A stretch of 64,000 nucleotides of DNA from NCBI RefSeq assembly GCF_017744695.1, contig NZ_JAGIAS010000004.1, positions 62,001 through 126,000 on the forward strand, written 5' to 3'. Below are positions 24,510-34,700 of the stretch, in pieces. The DNA comes from Dyadobacter sp. (GTDB lineage: Bacteria; Bacteroidota; Bacteroidia; Cytophagales; Spirosomataceae). The number at the start of each line of letters is the position of its first letter. Position 1 is the stretch's first letter. A program made the translations under genes and the position numbers. Under the pieces are notes generated by a model, which saw only the letters and a program-made list of their open reading frames with translations, ran no database searches and had not been told where the DNA came from.

Positions 24510-24524
24510 GGAATGCTTGTTCCA
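24510..24524. promoter_or_regulatory. Candidate TetR operator at the quinone reductase promoter
   Basis: GGAATGCTTGTTCCA lies within the palindrome ATGGAA-N6-TTCCAT just upstream of the qor start. The same pattern GAAyGnnyGTTCCA recurs before the TetR gene (25136-25150). Confidence 0.5.
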
Positions 24525-24536
24525 TCATTGGACAAA

Positions 24537-25115
24537 TTATTTTTTGATAGATTTTATTAAAAATTCAGCTTGCTGCTGTACCAGCTCCCCATCACCATAC
24601 ACCAGGTAAACCTGCCAGAAGCCCGTAAAATTCGACACGACGAAGTTGGCTAGCATTGCGGGGTCTCTCTTACTGCTGATCTCCTCTGCTTTCTGTGCCT
24701 TTTTCAAAAGGTCTTTCAGCAGGGCCGTCAGGTTGGCGGTGTTTTGTTTCAATATGGCATGTACTTCTTCGTCCACGGAACCCAGCTCGAAAGTCGATTT
24801 CACACCCATGCAGGTCCGTTCCTCCTCCACCGTCCGGCTCGCCGCTTTTTTGATGATCTTTTCGATCGCTTTCATGGGCGACTTCGTCTCCTCCGCCACC
24901 TTCCGGTACTCTTCAAACATGCCTTCGGTATAACTCCTCAGGCATTGCAGAAACAAGCTGTGCTTGTCGCCGTACGTGTCGTAGATACTCCCGCGGTTCA
25001 GCCCCATCGTATCAACAAGGTCTTGCATGGAGGTGGCGTTGTAGCCTTTTTGCCAGAAAAGACATTTCGCCTTTTCCAGCCTCTCTTCCGGTTCGAATGC
25101 TTTGTTGCGTGCCAT
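24537..25115 (-). CDS. TetR/AcrR family transcriptional regulator
   Basis: A 192-residue repressor. The N-terminal helix-turn-helix reads AKCLFWQKGYNATSMQDLVD and MGLNRGSIYDTYGDKHSLFL, a classic TetR DNA-binding domain. The C-terminal ligand domain includes CMGVKST, resembling TetR regulators of the YxaF/AcuR group that carry a conserved cysteine and respond to reactive compounds. That ligand is a guess. It lies between the quinone reductase and an SDR gene, all on the minus strand, and two matching inverted repeats flank it. Confidence 0.9.
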   Translation of the reverse strand: MARNKAFEPEERLEKAKCLFWQKGYNATSMQDLVDTMGLNRGSIYDTYGDKHSLFLQCLRSYTEGMFEEYRKVAEETKSPMKAIEKIIKKAASRTVEEERTCMGVKSTFELGSVDEEVHAILKQNTANLTALLKDLLKKAQKAEEISSKRDPAMLANFVVSNFTGFWQVYLVYGDGELVQQQAEFLIKSIKK

Positions 25116-25135
25116 GACTATCAGACAATTATTTC

Positions 25136-25150
25136 AGAACGAACGTTCCA
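25136..25150. promoter_or_regulatory. Candidate TetR operator upstream of its own gene
   Basis: AGAACGAACGTTCCA, 21 bp before the TetR ATG, shares GAAyGnnyGTTCCA with the site before qor. This supports autoregulation and coregulation. Confidence 0.5.
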
Positions 25151-25190
25151 GAATTGACCTATATTCTGATTGTTCACTCAAAAACAAGCC

Positions 25191-26015
25191 TCAGATGATG
25201 AACTTGGCGACGCCTCCGTCCACCTTCAGGGCAGCGCCGTTCGTCGCCGATGAGAGCGGGCTCGCTACGTAAACCACCAGGTTGGCGATTTCCTCCACCG
25301 ATGCAAACCGTTGCAATAACGAGGTCGGGCGTGCATTTTTGAAAAAATCCTTTTCAGCCTGTTCCGCAGACGTGTTGTTGGCTTCCCCCAGCTGTTTGAC
25401 AAAATCGGCAACACCTTCCGACTTCGTCGGCCCCGGCATGACGGTGTTCACAGTAACGTTCGTGCCCTTGGTCAATTCAGCCAAACCGCGGCTTACGGCG
25501 AGCTGCGCGGTTTTGGTAGTACCGTAGTGAATCATTTCCTCGGGAATATTCACGCCCGACTCACTGGAAATGAAGATAATCCTGCCCCAGTTTTTGGCGA
25601 TCATTTTCGGAAAGAAGTGCCTGGCCAGGCGCACTCCGCTCATCACATTCACCTCAAAAAAACGAAACCATTCATCATCCGAAATCTCGGTAAATGGTTT
25701 AGGTTCGAAAATTCCGGCATTGTTGATAAGTATATCGATATCCGGCAACTGTTGCAGCAATGCATTCACTTCTTCCACCTTTGAGAAATCCGCCGCAAAA
25801 CCACTCACATTTGCGCCGGGCGACGACTCGCTGGGCGACGATTCGCCGAGCGACGAATCTTTCAATTTTTGAACCGCTTCTGCGACCTTACTTTCCGAGC
25901 GGCTATTGATGATCACGTGGGCGCCTTCCTTCAATAAACCCTGCGCGATAGCAAAGCCGATGCCTTGTGTAGAACCGCTGATGAATGCAGTTTTCCCGTT
26001 GAGTTTCAAATCCAT
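25191..26015 (-). CDS. Short-chain dehydrogenase/reductase (SDR)
   Basis: A 274-residue oxidoreductase with the cofactor motif SGSTQGIG (13-20), the structural NNAG (98-101), a catalytic Ser near 150, and Tyr164/Lys168 (YGTTK). The C-terminal LKVDGG ending is typical. The fold is NAD(P)-dependent and the substrate unknown. The protein carries an odd insert at about residues 54-68 (SSLGE-SSPSE-SSPGA), encoded by three 15-bp tandem units, in the loop before the third beta strand. It sits upstream of the TetR gene (75 bp) and may belong to the same stress-response group. Confidence 0.9.
   Translation of the reverse strand: MDLKLNGKTAFISGSTQGIGFAIAQGLLKEGAHVIINSRSESKVAEAVQKLKDSSLGESSPSESSPGANVSGFAADFSKVEEVNALLQQLPDIDILINNAGIFEPKPFTEISDDEWFRFFEVNVMSGVRLARHFFPKMIAKNWGRIIFISSESGVNIPEEMIHYGTTKTAQLAVSRGLAELTKGTNVTVNTVMPGPTKSEGVADFVKQLGEANNTSAEQAEKDFFKNARPTSLLQRFASVEEIANLVVYVASPLSSATNGAALKVDGGVAKFII
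25815..25859 (-). repeat. 15-bp in-frame tandem repeat in the SDR gene
   Basis: On the plus strand the units are GCCGGGCGACGACTC, GCTGGGCGACGATTC and GCCGAGCGACGAATC. They encode a Ser/Glu/Gly-rich pentapeptide three times in a surface loop. Confidence 0.85.
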
Positions 26016-26128
26016 AAAACTTTGATAATAAGAGCGTAGATGAAAGTTTGACCAGACAGGGCGGGCAACGATTGCAATAATCCCCGGAATCCATAATTTT
26101 ATAACACATCACCTGACAAAATCATCGC

Positions 26129-27007
26129 ATGAGAAACATTTATCTTTTGTTACTATTGCTGCTTTCCCTGGCCACACATGCGCAAGGCCCCCGCGTTCTG
26201 ATCGTCACGGCGCACCCGGATGATGAAACCATGTTTCCAGTGACTGTTTTCAAAATTACCCGTGAATTGAAAGGCTCCGCCGATCTCGTATTGATCACCG
26301 ATGCGTCGGGCGGATACAATGGCCTCGTCGCATCGAGTTACTATGGCCTGAACCTCGTTGATTCAGCCACGGGCAGGAAACATTTGCCCTTAATCCGTAA
26401 AAAAGAGTTGATGGCTTCCGGCGAGGTAATGGGAATCGGCAATTTCTTCTTCCTCGACCAACTCGACGATTACTACAACCGCGACGAAAAGCCCTATTTG
26501 CAAGGCAAAAACTGGGATATTGCGTACGTAGAGAAAAAGCTGGACAACATCCTGGCCAACGGCAACTATGACTTCATACTCTGCCTCATTCCGCACGAGG
26601 GGCAGCATGCACATCATAAAACCGCTTCCATCAGCGCGATACGGGCCGTACAACGTTTTAAAGGCCCTAAAAAACCAATTGTGCTGGGTGGGCAATCTCA
26701 AAATAAGGGCTATACCTTCCAATTCACCGGACTTGCCGGCTATCCGGAAACCAATGTTCTCAAAACTGCACCCGTATTCGAATTCGACCGCTCTTACAGC
26801 TTCGGAGAGGACAAAAAACACAGCTATATGATTGTTGCCGACTGGGTTAAAGCCGCACACAAATCGCAAAGCGGTGATATGAATCAGGCCATGCACCGGG
26901 GCGACCTCGAAACATTCTGGTATTTCGCGGTCAATGGTGAAAACGGCATTGCCCAAACGAAAGCATTGTTTGATGCATTGAATTCTTCGGGGTATTCCAA
27001 AAAGTGA
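26129..27007 (+). CDS. PIG-L family deacetylase, secreted
   Basis: A 292-residue protein with a signal peptide (MRNIYLLLLLLLSLATHAQG). The zinc-binding motif AHPDDE (His29, Asp31, Asp32) and the later PHEGQHAHHKT are characteristic of the LmbE/PIG-L fold, which deacetylates GlcNAc-containing compounds. The exported location argues against mycothiol- or bacillithiol-type cytoplasmic roles; the substrate may be an extracellular glycan. It is divergent from the SDR gene and convergent with the methyltransferase gene (no gap). Confidence 0.9.
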   Translation: MRNIYLLLLLLLSLATHAQGPRVLIVTAHPDDETMFPVTVFKITRELKGSADLVLITDASGGYNGLVASSYYGLNLVDSATGRKHLPLIRKKELMASGEVMGIGNFFFLDQLDDYYNRDEKPYLQGKNWDIAYVEKKLDNILANGNYDFILCLIPHEGQHAHHKTASISAIRAVQRFKGPKKPIVLGGQSQNKGYTFQFTGLAGYPETNVLKTAPVFEFDRSYSFGEDKKHSYMIVADWVKAAHKSQSGDMNQAMHRGDLETFWYFAVNGENGIAQTKALFDALNSSGYSKK

Positions 27008-27775
27008 TCAGACTGGCTGGAAGGTCATGAAGAGCGAGCTTCCGAAGGGCGCTTTGCCCAGAATGGCGGATTCGGCTTTGGTGATGGTTTTTAAAATGGA
27101 GTTTACCGCATCACCGGGATATTCGACATCCGAATCGAGGTGATCGACGTCGATCTTTTTCTTGCGAATCTGGTAATTCTGCCATTGCCGTACGAGCAGA
27201 ATAGGCAGTGAAAGCGCAAATGGCCAATAGGTGGTGTAGTAGATGCGCAGCCCGGCCGCCTTGCCGAATGCTTGAAATTGCTCCAATTTGAAGCGTCGCG
27301 AGCTCCCTACCGCGAGGTCGTGCGTGCCCGAGAAGGCTTCGAATGCATGGATATTGATAATGATCAGCCCGTTGCGGTTCAAGCGATTTTTGAATGCGGT
27401 CAGTGCACGAACGATTTCTTCGTCGGTCAGAAAGTAGAGCGCGTCATTGCAGGTAATGATATCGAAAGTTTCACCCGGCTCAAATGCATCCACATTCCGG
27501 AGGTCGCCGAAAACGACATTTAAGCCGCGTTCCTTCGAGAAATCGATAGCGTGCTGCGAATAATCGAAGCCCCGCAGGTTGGAATAACCATTTTCCTTTA
27601 AAAACGACAACAACCCGCCCGTTCCACAAGCCGCGTCGAGGATTTTGAGATCGGGGTCCATGGCCCGGAAATGCTTGCGAATCTGGCCCAAAACCTTGCC
27701 ATGGAGAATCTGGTACCACCACAGCTTGCGCTCGGTTTCATACATGCGCTGGTATTCGAGCCGGTTGTCGATCAT
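27008..27775 (-). CDS. Class I SAM-dependent methyltransferase, last gene of an amino-sugar operon
   Basis: A 255-residue methyltransferase with motif I LDAACGTGGLLSFL (about 44-57), an acidic motif II (GFDYS, FGDLR) and TCNDALYFL. The C-terminal third contains a hydrophobic patch (WPFALSLPILLVRQW) that may associate with the membrane. A longer in-frame start would overlap the upstream glycosyltransferase by 178 bp; ATG 27775 gives a 4-bp ATGA overlap instead. By context it may methylate a sugar or a glycan, perhaps the 3-amino group made by FdtB, as DesVI/TylM1-type enzymes do. That is inference. Confidence 0.85.
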   Translation of the reverse strand: MIDNRLEYQRMYETERKLWWYQILHGKVLGQIRKHFRAMDPDLKILDAACGTGGLLSFLKENGYSNLRGFDYSQHAIDFSKERGLNVVFGDLRNVDAFEPGETFDIITCNDALYFLTDEEIVRALTAFKNRLNRNGLIIINIHAFEAFSGTHDLAVGSSRRFKLEQFQAFGKAAGLRIYYTTYWPFALSLPILLVRQWQNYQIRKKKIDVDHLDSDVEYPGDAVNSILKTITKAESAILGKAPFGSSLFMTFQPV

Positions 27776-28692
27776 ACGTGTTCGGAGCTGTTGTATTTGA
27801 TCACATACTGCGGCTGACCGCTCTGCGCCATAAAACTTTTGCCGATATATTCCCCCAAAACACTCAGCAACATGCATTGAATGCCCCCGATGAAAATGAT
27901 GGTGGCTGTTACGACTTGCCAACCTTTCGGGTCGGGACCGATGATCCACTGTATGGTCAGGAAGAGCAAAAGCAAAAAGCCTAAACTGAACAGCCCTACG
28001 CCAATCGGTACAAAAAGGCGGATTGGCAGCGACGAGTAACAGAAAAGGATATTGAGAAAAAGCGATATCAACTTGTGAAATGTGTAGTTGGAGGCGCCTT
28101 CTTCACGCTTCTGGTGCGCTACCTGTACAGTCCCGATATTCCGCGTAATCCGGAATATCAACCCGTCGATGTAAGGATAGGGCCCGTGATATTTGATAAT
28201 TTCCTGTACTACCTCCTGTCGGATCAGTTTAAAGCTCGACAAATACAGATCCTTGGGTTTATTCAGAAGATAGCTGGTAATCCAGTTGACAAACCTGCTG
28301 CCCATATTGCGGCCGAAGGAATGCTGTTTTTTGGCATAATAGGTATAAACGACGTCGTAATCCCCCGATTCCGCGGTTTCTACCAGTTTCAATATCTCCT
28401 CCGGCGGGTTCTGAAAATCATCGTCGATCATCACGCAATAATTACCGTAAGCCCAGTTGAGGCCGCACATGACCGCATTGAACTCCCCATAATTCCGGCG
28501 CAGCGATATGAACCGCACATTGGCATACTTATCCGACAACTCCCGGCAAACCTGGTCCGAACGGTCGCGGCTACCGTCGTTGACCATTACGATCTCGAAC
28601 GATATTTCTGATAAAGTGGCTTGTAGCTTTTCGATCAGCGGCCGGATGGTTTTTTCGCTGTTATAAACCGGGATGATGACCGATAGCTTCAT
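27772..28692 (-). CDS. Family 2 glycosyltransferase with C-terminal membrane helices (polyprenol-phosphate type)
   Basis: A 306-residue GT2 enzyme. The N-terminal GT-A domain starts [14 protein letters not shown], with VNDGSRDRS and the metal-binding Asp90-92 ([11 protein letters not shown]). Two C-terminal helices (about 228-252 and 262-285) match the DPM1/GtrB/ArnC class. That class transfers a sugar to undecaprenyl phosphate on the inner membrane. Its gene overlaps both neighbours by 4 bp. In this operon it probably handles the amino-deoxysugar made by FdtA/FdtB. Confidence 0.92.
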   Translation of the reverse strand: MKLSVIIPVYNSEKTIRPLIEKLQATLSEISFEIVMVNDGSRDRSDQVCRELSDKYANVRFISLRRNYGEFNAVMCGLNWAYGNYCVMIDDDFQNPPEEILKLVETAESGDYDVVYTYYAKKQHSFGRNMGSRFVNWITSYLLNKPKDLYLSSFKLIRQEVVQEIIKYHGPYPYIDGLIFRITRNIGTVQVAHQKREEGASNYTFHKLISLFLNILFCYSSLPIRLFVPIGVGLFSLGFLLLLFLTIQWIIGPDPKGWQVVTATIIFIGGIQCMLLSVLGEYIGKSFMAQSGQPQYVIKYNSSEHV

Positions 28693-29783
28693 TGACGATC
28701 GAATTGGTTGACGGTTTGTATAATATAAGCCACCTCATCGTCCGTCAGAACCGGGTTAAGCGGCAAGCTGATCACCTGCTGGTGGATCTGCTCTGTCAAA
28801 GGCAAATGTAAATCTTTAAATTCTTTGTAGGCCAATTGTTTATGAATGGGCTGTGGATAATGGACGTTCGTCTGCACACCGCGCGCATCCAGGAAAGCGA
28901 TAAACTCCGCGCGACGAGGATGCCGTACGACAAAGAGGTGCCACGCGTCTTCCGAAATCCGGTCGGCAGGCGGCAGCACCAGGTCCTGACATTTCAATTC
29001 CTGCAAATAGCGGCTGGCGATCTCTCTCCTGCGGGTATTTTCAGGATCGAGGCAGGGCAACTTGACGCTGAGAACAGCGGCCTGCATTTCGTCCAGACGG
29101 CTGTTTACCCCCTGGTATTCGTTCTGGTAACGTATCACCGAGCCGTAGTTGCGCAAGTAGCGTATCTTTTCGGCCAATGCAGCGTCGTTGGTGGTGATGG
29201 CACCCGCGTCACCCAGTGCACCCAGGTTTTTGGTAGGGTAAAAACTGAATGCCGTCGCGTCCGCCCATGCCCCTACCTTCCTGCCTGCGTGCTTAGCGCC
29301 GTGCGCCTGCGCTGCGTCAGTGATCACTTTAAGGTCGTGTTTCCGCGCGAGGTCAAGGATTTGTGCAATTTCACAGCTTCTTCCATACAGGTCGACAGTG
29401 ATAATGGCTTTCGTCCGCGGCGTAATGTTCTGTTCGATCCGTGCGGGGTCTATCAGCATCGTATGCGGGTCGGGTTCCACGAAAACGGGCGTCAGGTGCA
29501 AGTAGCTCACGGGCAGCACCGATGCGATGTACGTATTGGCTGGAACGATGATCTCACTATCCTTTGGCAGGTCCATCGCCAGCAATATGAGCGTGATCGC
29601 ATCAAGCCCATTAGCCGTTCCTACACAATGCTCCGCTTCGCAATAGGCAGCGAAAGCCTTTTCAAATGCCTTCAATTCATTACCCAAAATGTACCAGCCC
29701 GAGCGGATCACCCGGAGAGAAGCATCTTCGATCGCTTGCAGATAAGGGGCATTTACCTGATTTAAATCCAGAAATGGGATCAT
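28689..29783 (-). CDS. Sugar aminotransferase (DegT/DnrJ/EryC1/StrS), FdtB-like
   Basis: A 364-residue PLP enzyme of the DegT family. Lys185 in [17 protein letters not shown] is the PLP lysine; other signatures are DAAQAHGA and the substrate-binding ending [13 protein letters not shown]. Together with an FdtA-like ketoisomerase just upstream it should make a dTDP-3-amino-3,6-dideoxyhexose. The ATGA overlap with the cupin gene (29780-29783) supports co-translation. The known Fuc3NAc/Qui3NAc pathways add an acetyltransferase (FdtC), which is missing from this window. Confidence 0.93.
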   Translation of the reverse strand: MIPFLDLNQVNAPYLQAIEDASLRVIRSGWYILGNELKAFEKAFAAYCEAEHCVGTANGLDAITLILLAMDLPKDSEIIVPANTYIASVLPVSYLHLTPVFVEPDPHTMLIDPARIEQNITPRTKAIITVDLYGRSCEIAQILDLARKHDLKVITDAAQAHGAKHAGRKVGAWADATAFSFYPTKNLGALGDAGAITTNDAALAEKIRYLRNYGSVIRYQNEYQGVNSRLDEMQAAVLSVKLPCLDPENTRRREIASRYLQELKCQDLVLPPADRISEDAWHLFVVRHPRRAEFIAFLDARGVQTNVHYPQPIHKQLAYKEFKDLHLPLTEQIHQQVISLPLNPVLTDDEVAYIIQTVNQFDRQ

Positions 29784-30175
29784 TGAGATACTGTCTGGAT
29801 TAGCTGATTCAGGGGATAAGGATCGTCGATATAGTCGGCTTTGTCATAATATTCGTTGGACAACACCAACAGGATCGCATCGTCCGAGAAAGAATCCATG
29901 ATATGCCAGTCTTTCGGCTCGAGAATCAGGCAAGATACGGGATTATCGAGAATGAAGATCTCCTCCTTCTCACCATCGTTAGAGTATATACGACAACTTC
30001 CGTGAATACAAACCAGGGCATTCCACGTTTTGTGATGCCTGTGGCCACCTCGCTGCGTCTCACCCGCGCCATAAATGTAAAACACGCGTTTAATTGTACC
30101 GGGGATGATTTTTTCAAAGACTGTGAGGTTGCCCGATCCGGTGTTAAATGTATCCAGCTGTACTAAAAGCGGCAT
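29780..30175 (-). CDS. fdtA: FdtA/QdtA-type cupin: dTDP-4-dehydro-6-deoxyglucose ketoisomerase
   Basis: A 131-residue cupin resembling FdtA/QdtA/WxcM. It has the family landmarks [42 protein letters not shown] and [15 protein letters not shown]. The enzyme moves the keto group of dTDP-4-keto-6-deoxyglucose from C4 to C3. Product stereochemistry (galacto or gluco) cannot be told from sequence. It is the first gene of the four-gene minus-strand operon and has a candidate promoter at 30281-30288. RmlA/RmlB, needed for the substrate, are not in the window. Confidence 0.9.
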   Translation of the reverse strand: MPLLVQLDTFNTGSGNLTVFEKIIPGTIKRVFYIYGAGETQRGGHRHHKTWNALVCIHGSCRIYSNDGEKEEIFILDNPVSCLILEPKDWHIMDSFSDDAILLVLSNEYYDKADYIDDPYPLNQLIQTVSQ

Positions 30176-30280
30176 ATGGAAATTTCTAGATTGTTAGGGT
30201 GTGGTTAAACTCTTTCAAATACGCGATCTTCTTCAAAAGTAACCGATTAGTAAATGTCAGACATTTTTTCCTTTAAAATA

Positions 30281-30288
30281 CAAAAATA
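30281..30288 (-). promoter_or_regulatory. Candidate -7 box for the amino-sugar operon
   Basis: Read on the minus strand, TATTTTTG fits TAnnTTTG about 105 bp before the fdtA ATG. I see no clear -33 TTTG. Confidence 0.4.
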
Positions 30289-30428
30289 CCTTTCACATAA
30301 AAAAATCGATTATCCTGAGGCAAGGCTTAATGATCATTTAATGCATACCAATACAGAGCACTGCCACTTTCGCGTTGACCAATGTTACAAGGTATTGGTT
30401 GGGAAAGGACGAAAATAATCGACGCGAC

Positions 30429-30455
30429 CCCTATGCGGGCCACCCTATGCGGGCC
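30429..30455. repeat. 13-bp direct repeat at the end of the membrane protein gene
   Basis: CCCTATGCGGGCC occurs twice with one A between (14-bp period). It ends directly at the stop codon of the membrane protein gene and lies outside the coding region. Confidence 0.7.
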
Positions 30456-31655
30456 CTAACTGAACAATCCCCATTGCAGGCGATGGTCGATCAGCATGAA
30501 GACTTTGACAGGTAGCGGTTCCAGCCAGAGGATTTTATTGTAACCCATATAAAAAACCTGGGGATGGACCACGCAGATAACCATCGTGAAAAATAAAATG
30601 AGCCGGACTGACGATGTAGAAGAGGTTTCGATCAATATAAATACGGCCAGTAATATAAACGGAAAGCCGTACGACAATGCCCTGTCGATGTCGTGGACGT
30701 AAATGCCCGTGGCTACCAGTACCGCAAAACCGGCCATGAGCGCCAGCAAAAGCCAGTAACGCCGCGTAAGGCACAGCACGACAAAAGCTGCGATCAGAAT
30801 CAGCCATGTTCCTTCGAATGCACCCCAGATACTGCTTCCTAATCCATTTCGGTGGGCATTGGCCAGCAACACAGGCGTTCCGATTGTAGAGTAGGAATGG
30901 TGTGGAAAATAGGTAGTCTGTACATATTCCCGGATCGTGAAATAGATCGCCCACGCTACCCACACGACCAGGCTCTCACCCGTAAAAGCCGATTTGAGCA
31001 GTCCGGGAACCCCAAAATTGTTATTGCGGTACGCCTTGGTCCCCATCCACCACAGCAGCAAATAGCCTCCTGCCACCACAGCCCGCTCGTCGGTAAAGAA
31101 TGCGATCAACAGTGATAGGAATATGACAAGCGGATTTTTACTTAATAATGCCAGTAAAAGAAAGAAAAAGGCAAATTCGTCGCCATACCCATGCACGTCT
31201 GCGAATGCCCATACGCTCACGAAGATATTGGCAATAGCCGTCACAAAGAGCGCAGTGATTACTTTATCGCCCGAAACGGAATAAACATACCCGGCAGTTT
31301 TGTAAAGGAACAATACACCCAGAACAGCCTGGATCATCAGGATCAGCAGCACATTGTGGCCTGTCAGGAATGAAAGGGCCGGCAATGTCCAGCGGAAGAT
31401 CATATTCTCGCGCCGGACGTCGTAATCCATGTCTTTCGGATGCAGTATATCCTGCGCCTGATTATGGATGAAAACCCAGGCATCGAGGCTCACACCATTG
31501 CTTCTCAAATGATCGAGCAAGAGCGAATAGGGCGGAAATGCAAGAAAAAGCGACAGGGCGACAGCCAAAAAAGTGAGTTTCCACAACCAGTTCTTTCCAG
31601 ACAACTGTGCTTCAATCCAAAGGAGTAACGAACCGTAAAAGTTTTCCAAAAGCAT
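30456..31655 (-). CDS. Polytopic membrane protein of unknown function
   Basis: A 399-residue protein with roughly ten hydrophobic helices and few polar loops. One such loop, after the first or second helix, holds HPKDMDYDVRRENMIFRW, an acid-rich loop like those of GT-C-type glycosyltransferases, but the usual DD/DE signature is not clear. I do not recognise a family. ATG 31655 is used; a TTG 15 bp upstream is possible. It is separated from the fdtA operon by 280 bp, so participation in glycan building is only suggested by neighbourhood. Confidence 0.7.
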   Translation of the reverse strand: MLLENFYGSLLLWIEAQLSGKNWLWKLTFLAVALSLFLAFPPYSLLLDHLRSNGVSLDAWVFIHNQAQDILHPKDMDYDVRRENMIFRWTLPALSFLTGHNVLLILMIQAVLGVLFLYKTAGYVYSVSGDKVITALFVTAIANIFVSVWAFADVHGYGDEFAFFFLLLALLSKNPLVIFLSLLIAFFTDERAVVAGGYLLLWWMGTKAYRNNNFGVPGLLKSAFTGESLVVWVAWAIYFTIREYVQTTYFPHHSYSTIGTPVLLANAHRNGLGSSIWGAFEGTWLILIAAFVVLCLTRRYWLLLALMAGFAVLVATGIYVHDIDRALSYGFPFILLAVFILIETSSTSSVRLILFFTMVICVVHPQVFYMGYNKILWLEPLPVKVFMLIDHRLQWGLFS

Positions 31656-31702
31656 AGGACGGCTTGGCAAATAGGCTCAAATATACATTTAATGTGCGAT
31701 AC

Positions 31703-34700
31703 TCATTTCCAGCTCGGCACGATCCGGCTGCCTTCTTCGCTTTCGGTAATGCGCAGGTACGTCTGGATTTCCTGTTGCAGGTCCTCCACGTGACTGATAA
31801 TGCCTACAATCCGGTTCTCTTTTCTCAATGATTTTAACGTTTCAAACACGGTTTGTAATGCATTTTTATCGAGCGATCCAAAACCTTCGTCGAGGAAGAA
31901 AAAGTTGTGTTTCGATTCGTTCCGGACGTGAATATGATCGGCCAGAGCCAGAGCCAGCGACAACGCCGCCTGAAATTTCTGCCCGCCCGAAAGCGTTTTC
32001 AGCAACCGCATATGCCCGCCATTAAGCAAGTCTCTCACCCAGAAACTGTTACCTTCTCCCAATTCGAGGTGAAGCTGCTGGTGGGTCATCTGATGGAACC
32101 GGTGGTTGGCTGCCTGGATCAGGTTTTGCAAGTAAATGCTCGACGCATAATCCACGAACCCGCTCGACCGGAAGAGTTTCGCAAGATCGTCGAGATGCTC
32201 CTTTCGGAGCTGCAAACGACCTTTTTCTGCCAGAAGCGCAGCCTTTCGGGCCAGATCTTCCGCCATTTGTTTCAACCGCCCGTCGATATTCCCCTCCTCT
32301 TTCCGCTGGGTATTCAGGTTTTGGGTCAGTGTATTTTTTAATGCTGCCACTTCCTCGTGTTTTGCCGCGTCATACTGCTCGCCCGCATGGTCTTCCAGCA
32401 GGTTTTTCAGCTCGGCACCGGTTGTTTCCAATGCCAATTTGAACTCGTCGATCGCCTGCCGCTCGGTTTCAATGCGAATCGGTTTTTGCAGGATTTCCCC
32501 TACCTGTGCTTCTGATTGGAATGCATAGGCGGCCAGCTCGCTATCGATCTTTTCCTGCACGACTAGCAGTTCGCGCCGGCTTCCCTCCAGCGCTACCAAC
32601 AGTGTAGCCTGGCTCCCGGAAAGCGTATTCCGGTCCTTTTCCAACACGTCTGACCGTTTTTCCGCTTCTGCAAATGCCGTTGAAACCTGCTGATATTCGG
32701 CTTTTAATGCTGCGATCCTCTCTGAAACATCGCCTTTCTCAACAGTTTCAAACTCTGCCAGATTCACCCTCGATAACTGCTCCGAAAGCGTCTGAACTGT
32801 ATTTTCGAACCTCAGAATCTCATCCCTCAATACTTGCAGCGGCTTTTCGATCTTTTCGGCTTTTTCGGCTAATGCCGTTTCTATTTGCGTCGTCAAGCCC
32901 TTCAAAATCGTTTCGCCGGCTTTGATTTCACCCTGCACGCGACTGCTTTCCGCAAAGCGCTTTTCAAAACCTTCGTGATCGGCCTTGTTGAATGCAGGCC
33001 ACGCAAATGCCTCGTCGTGTGCCTTCAACCTGCCCTGGGCATCAGCATAGCGTTGTTTGATCGAAGTTTTCTGTTTTTCGAGATTTTCGATCTGGTTAAA
33101 AACGCGCTCGATCGGGGATTGCAACCGCCTTAGCAGCCTTTCCTTTTCGTCCAATGCATTCAGTTGCTTCTCAATCGCCGCTCTCTCCGCGGCCAATGCC
33201 CCGTCAGCCATCAACACCTCGGGATGGTGCAGCGAACCACAGAGCGGGCAGGGTTCTCCGTCTTCGAGGTTACCCGCATATTGATGCAACGCAACCCTGG
33301 TATTAATATGCAACAACTGCCGGTTCAGCTCTTTTCGGTTAGTTTCACCGGCCTCCAAATAACTAACGATGCCCTTTTGGAAGGTTTCTAACACCATTTC
33401 ACCATCAAACTGAATGCCGAAATCGCCGGTAATCTCGTGCAAGCGCTCCGCGAGACCGTCCGTCAGAGTTTTGATCTCCGCCGCAAGCGTTTCCGCCTCC
33501 GTTTTGATCGACTGCCGGTCCGCCGCGAGGTCATCTATTTTCACAAACCACGATTTCACAAGCCCCATTTCGAGCACATCGCCCAAGCCGGCTTTGCGCT
33601 GCTCGTTGGCGGCTTCCAGCTCCTGTTTTTGCTGTTTTTGTATTTCAATGGCGTTTTCCTTCTCCTTCAACTGCTCCTCGCCACGTGCAAGCGCATCCTT
33701 CCTTTTGATAACCGCCTGAGAATGCTCCATAATCCGCATTACTTTTTCAAGCTCCTCGGCGGTCGCGAGCAGTTCCTCGCGCTTTTCATAGCGTGGTTTC
33801 AGTACTTGTAATGTCTCCTGCTGTTTCCCGAGTAATGTCTCTAGTTCTGCCAACTTCGACTGGTTAGCCGCCGAAATGCGCTCATCCCGTACTATGGCCG
33901 TTAGCAGGTTGGTTTTCTGGTCAAAAATGGATTTAAAATGCAGTGAGCAGATTTCAAAAGTCTTTAATGTCGCCTCGCGTTCCTGCATGGCTGCGCGCTG
34001 GGAATCAAGTGCCGCCAGCCGACTTTGCAGCATTTGTATTTTCTCTCCGGCAAGTTTGAGTTTCTGAAAAGTGCTTTCCAGCTCCGTCTGGATCGTCAGC
34101 TCACGGGTAACCTGCTGAATTTGCTGACGGAGCAGCTCCAACTGCTGCTCGCCTTCCTCAAGCATTTCCTTCGTTACTTCTCCAAGGCCCAGCAATTGAC
34201 CGTCCACGTTCGACAATGCGAGGTTATTCCGGTTGCTCAGCGAACCTACATTCCGGCTGAGGTCATATTTTTCAAGCTGAAAGAGCTCTTTCATCATCCG
34301 CGTCCGTTCAGCATCTTTCAGTTCGATGAACTCCTGAAAGCGCCCCTGCGGAATAATAATCGTCCGGCGAAAATTGTCATAACTAAGGCCGATAATGCTC
34401 TCGGTAGATTCGCTTTCGGCCAAGGGCACCCAGTCATTCTCCCGCCAGATGTAGCCTTTCCGTTCAAAGGTTTTTACATCCTTGAAATTCTTGCTGTTCC
34501 GCTTTCCGCGTACCGTGAACCGATAGCGATCGCCGTTTTTACCTGCTATGCATTCAAAATCAATGAGCAAATCATCCGAACGGAGATTCATCATATTGTA
34601 AGTCCGGTCGTCGCCCGACTTGTTGAGCCGCTCGGTATCACCATACAATGCAAAAGTGATCGCTTCCAGAATGGAGGATTTCCCACTCCCCACAGCCCCG

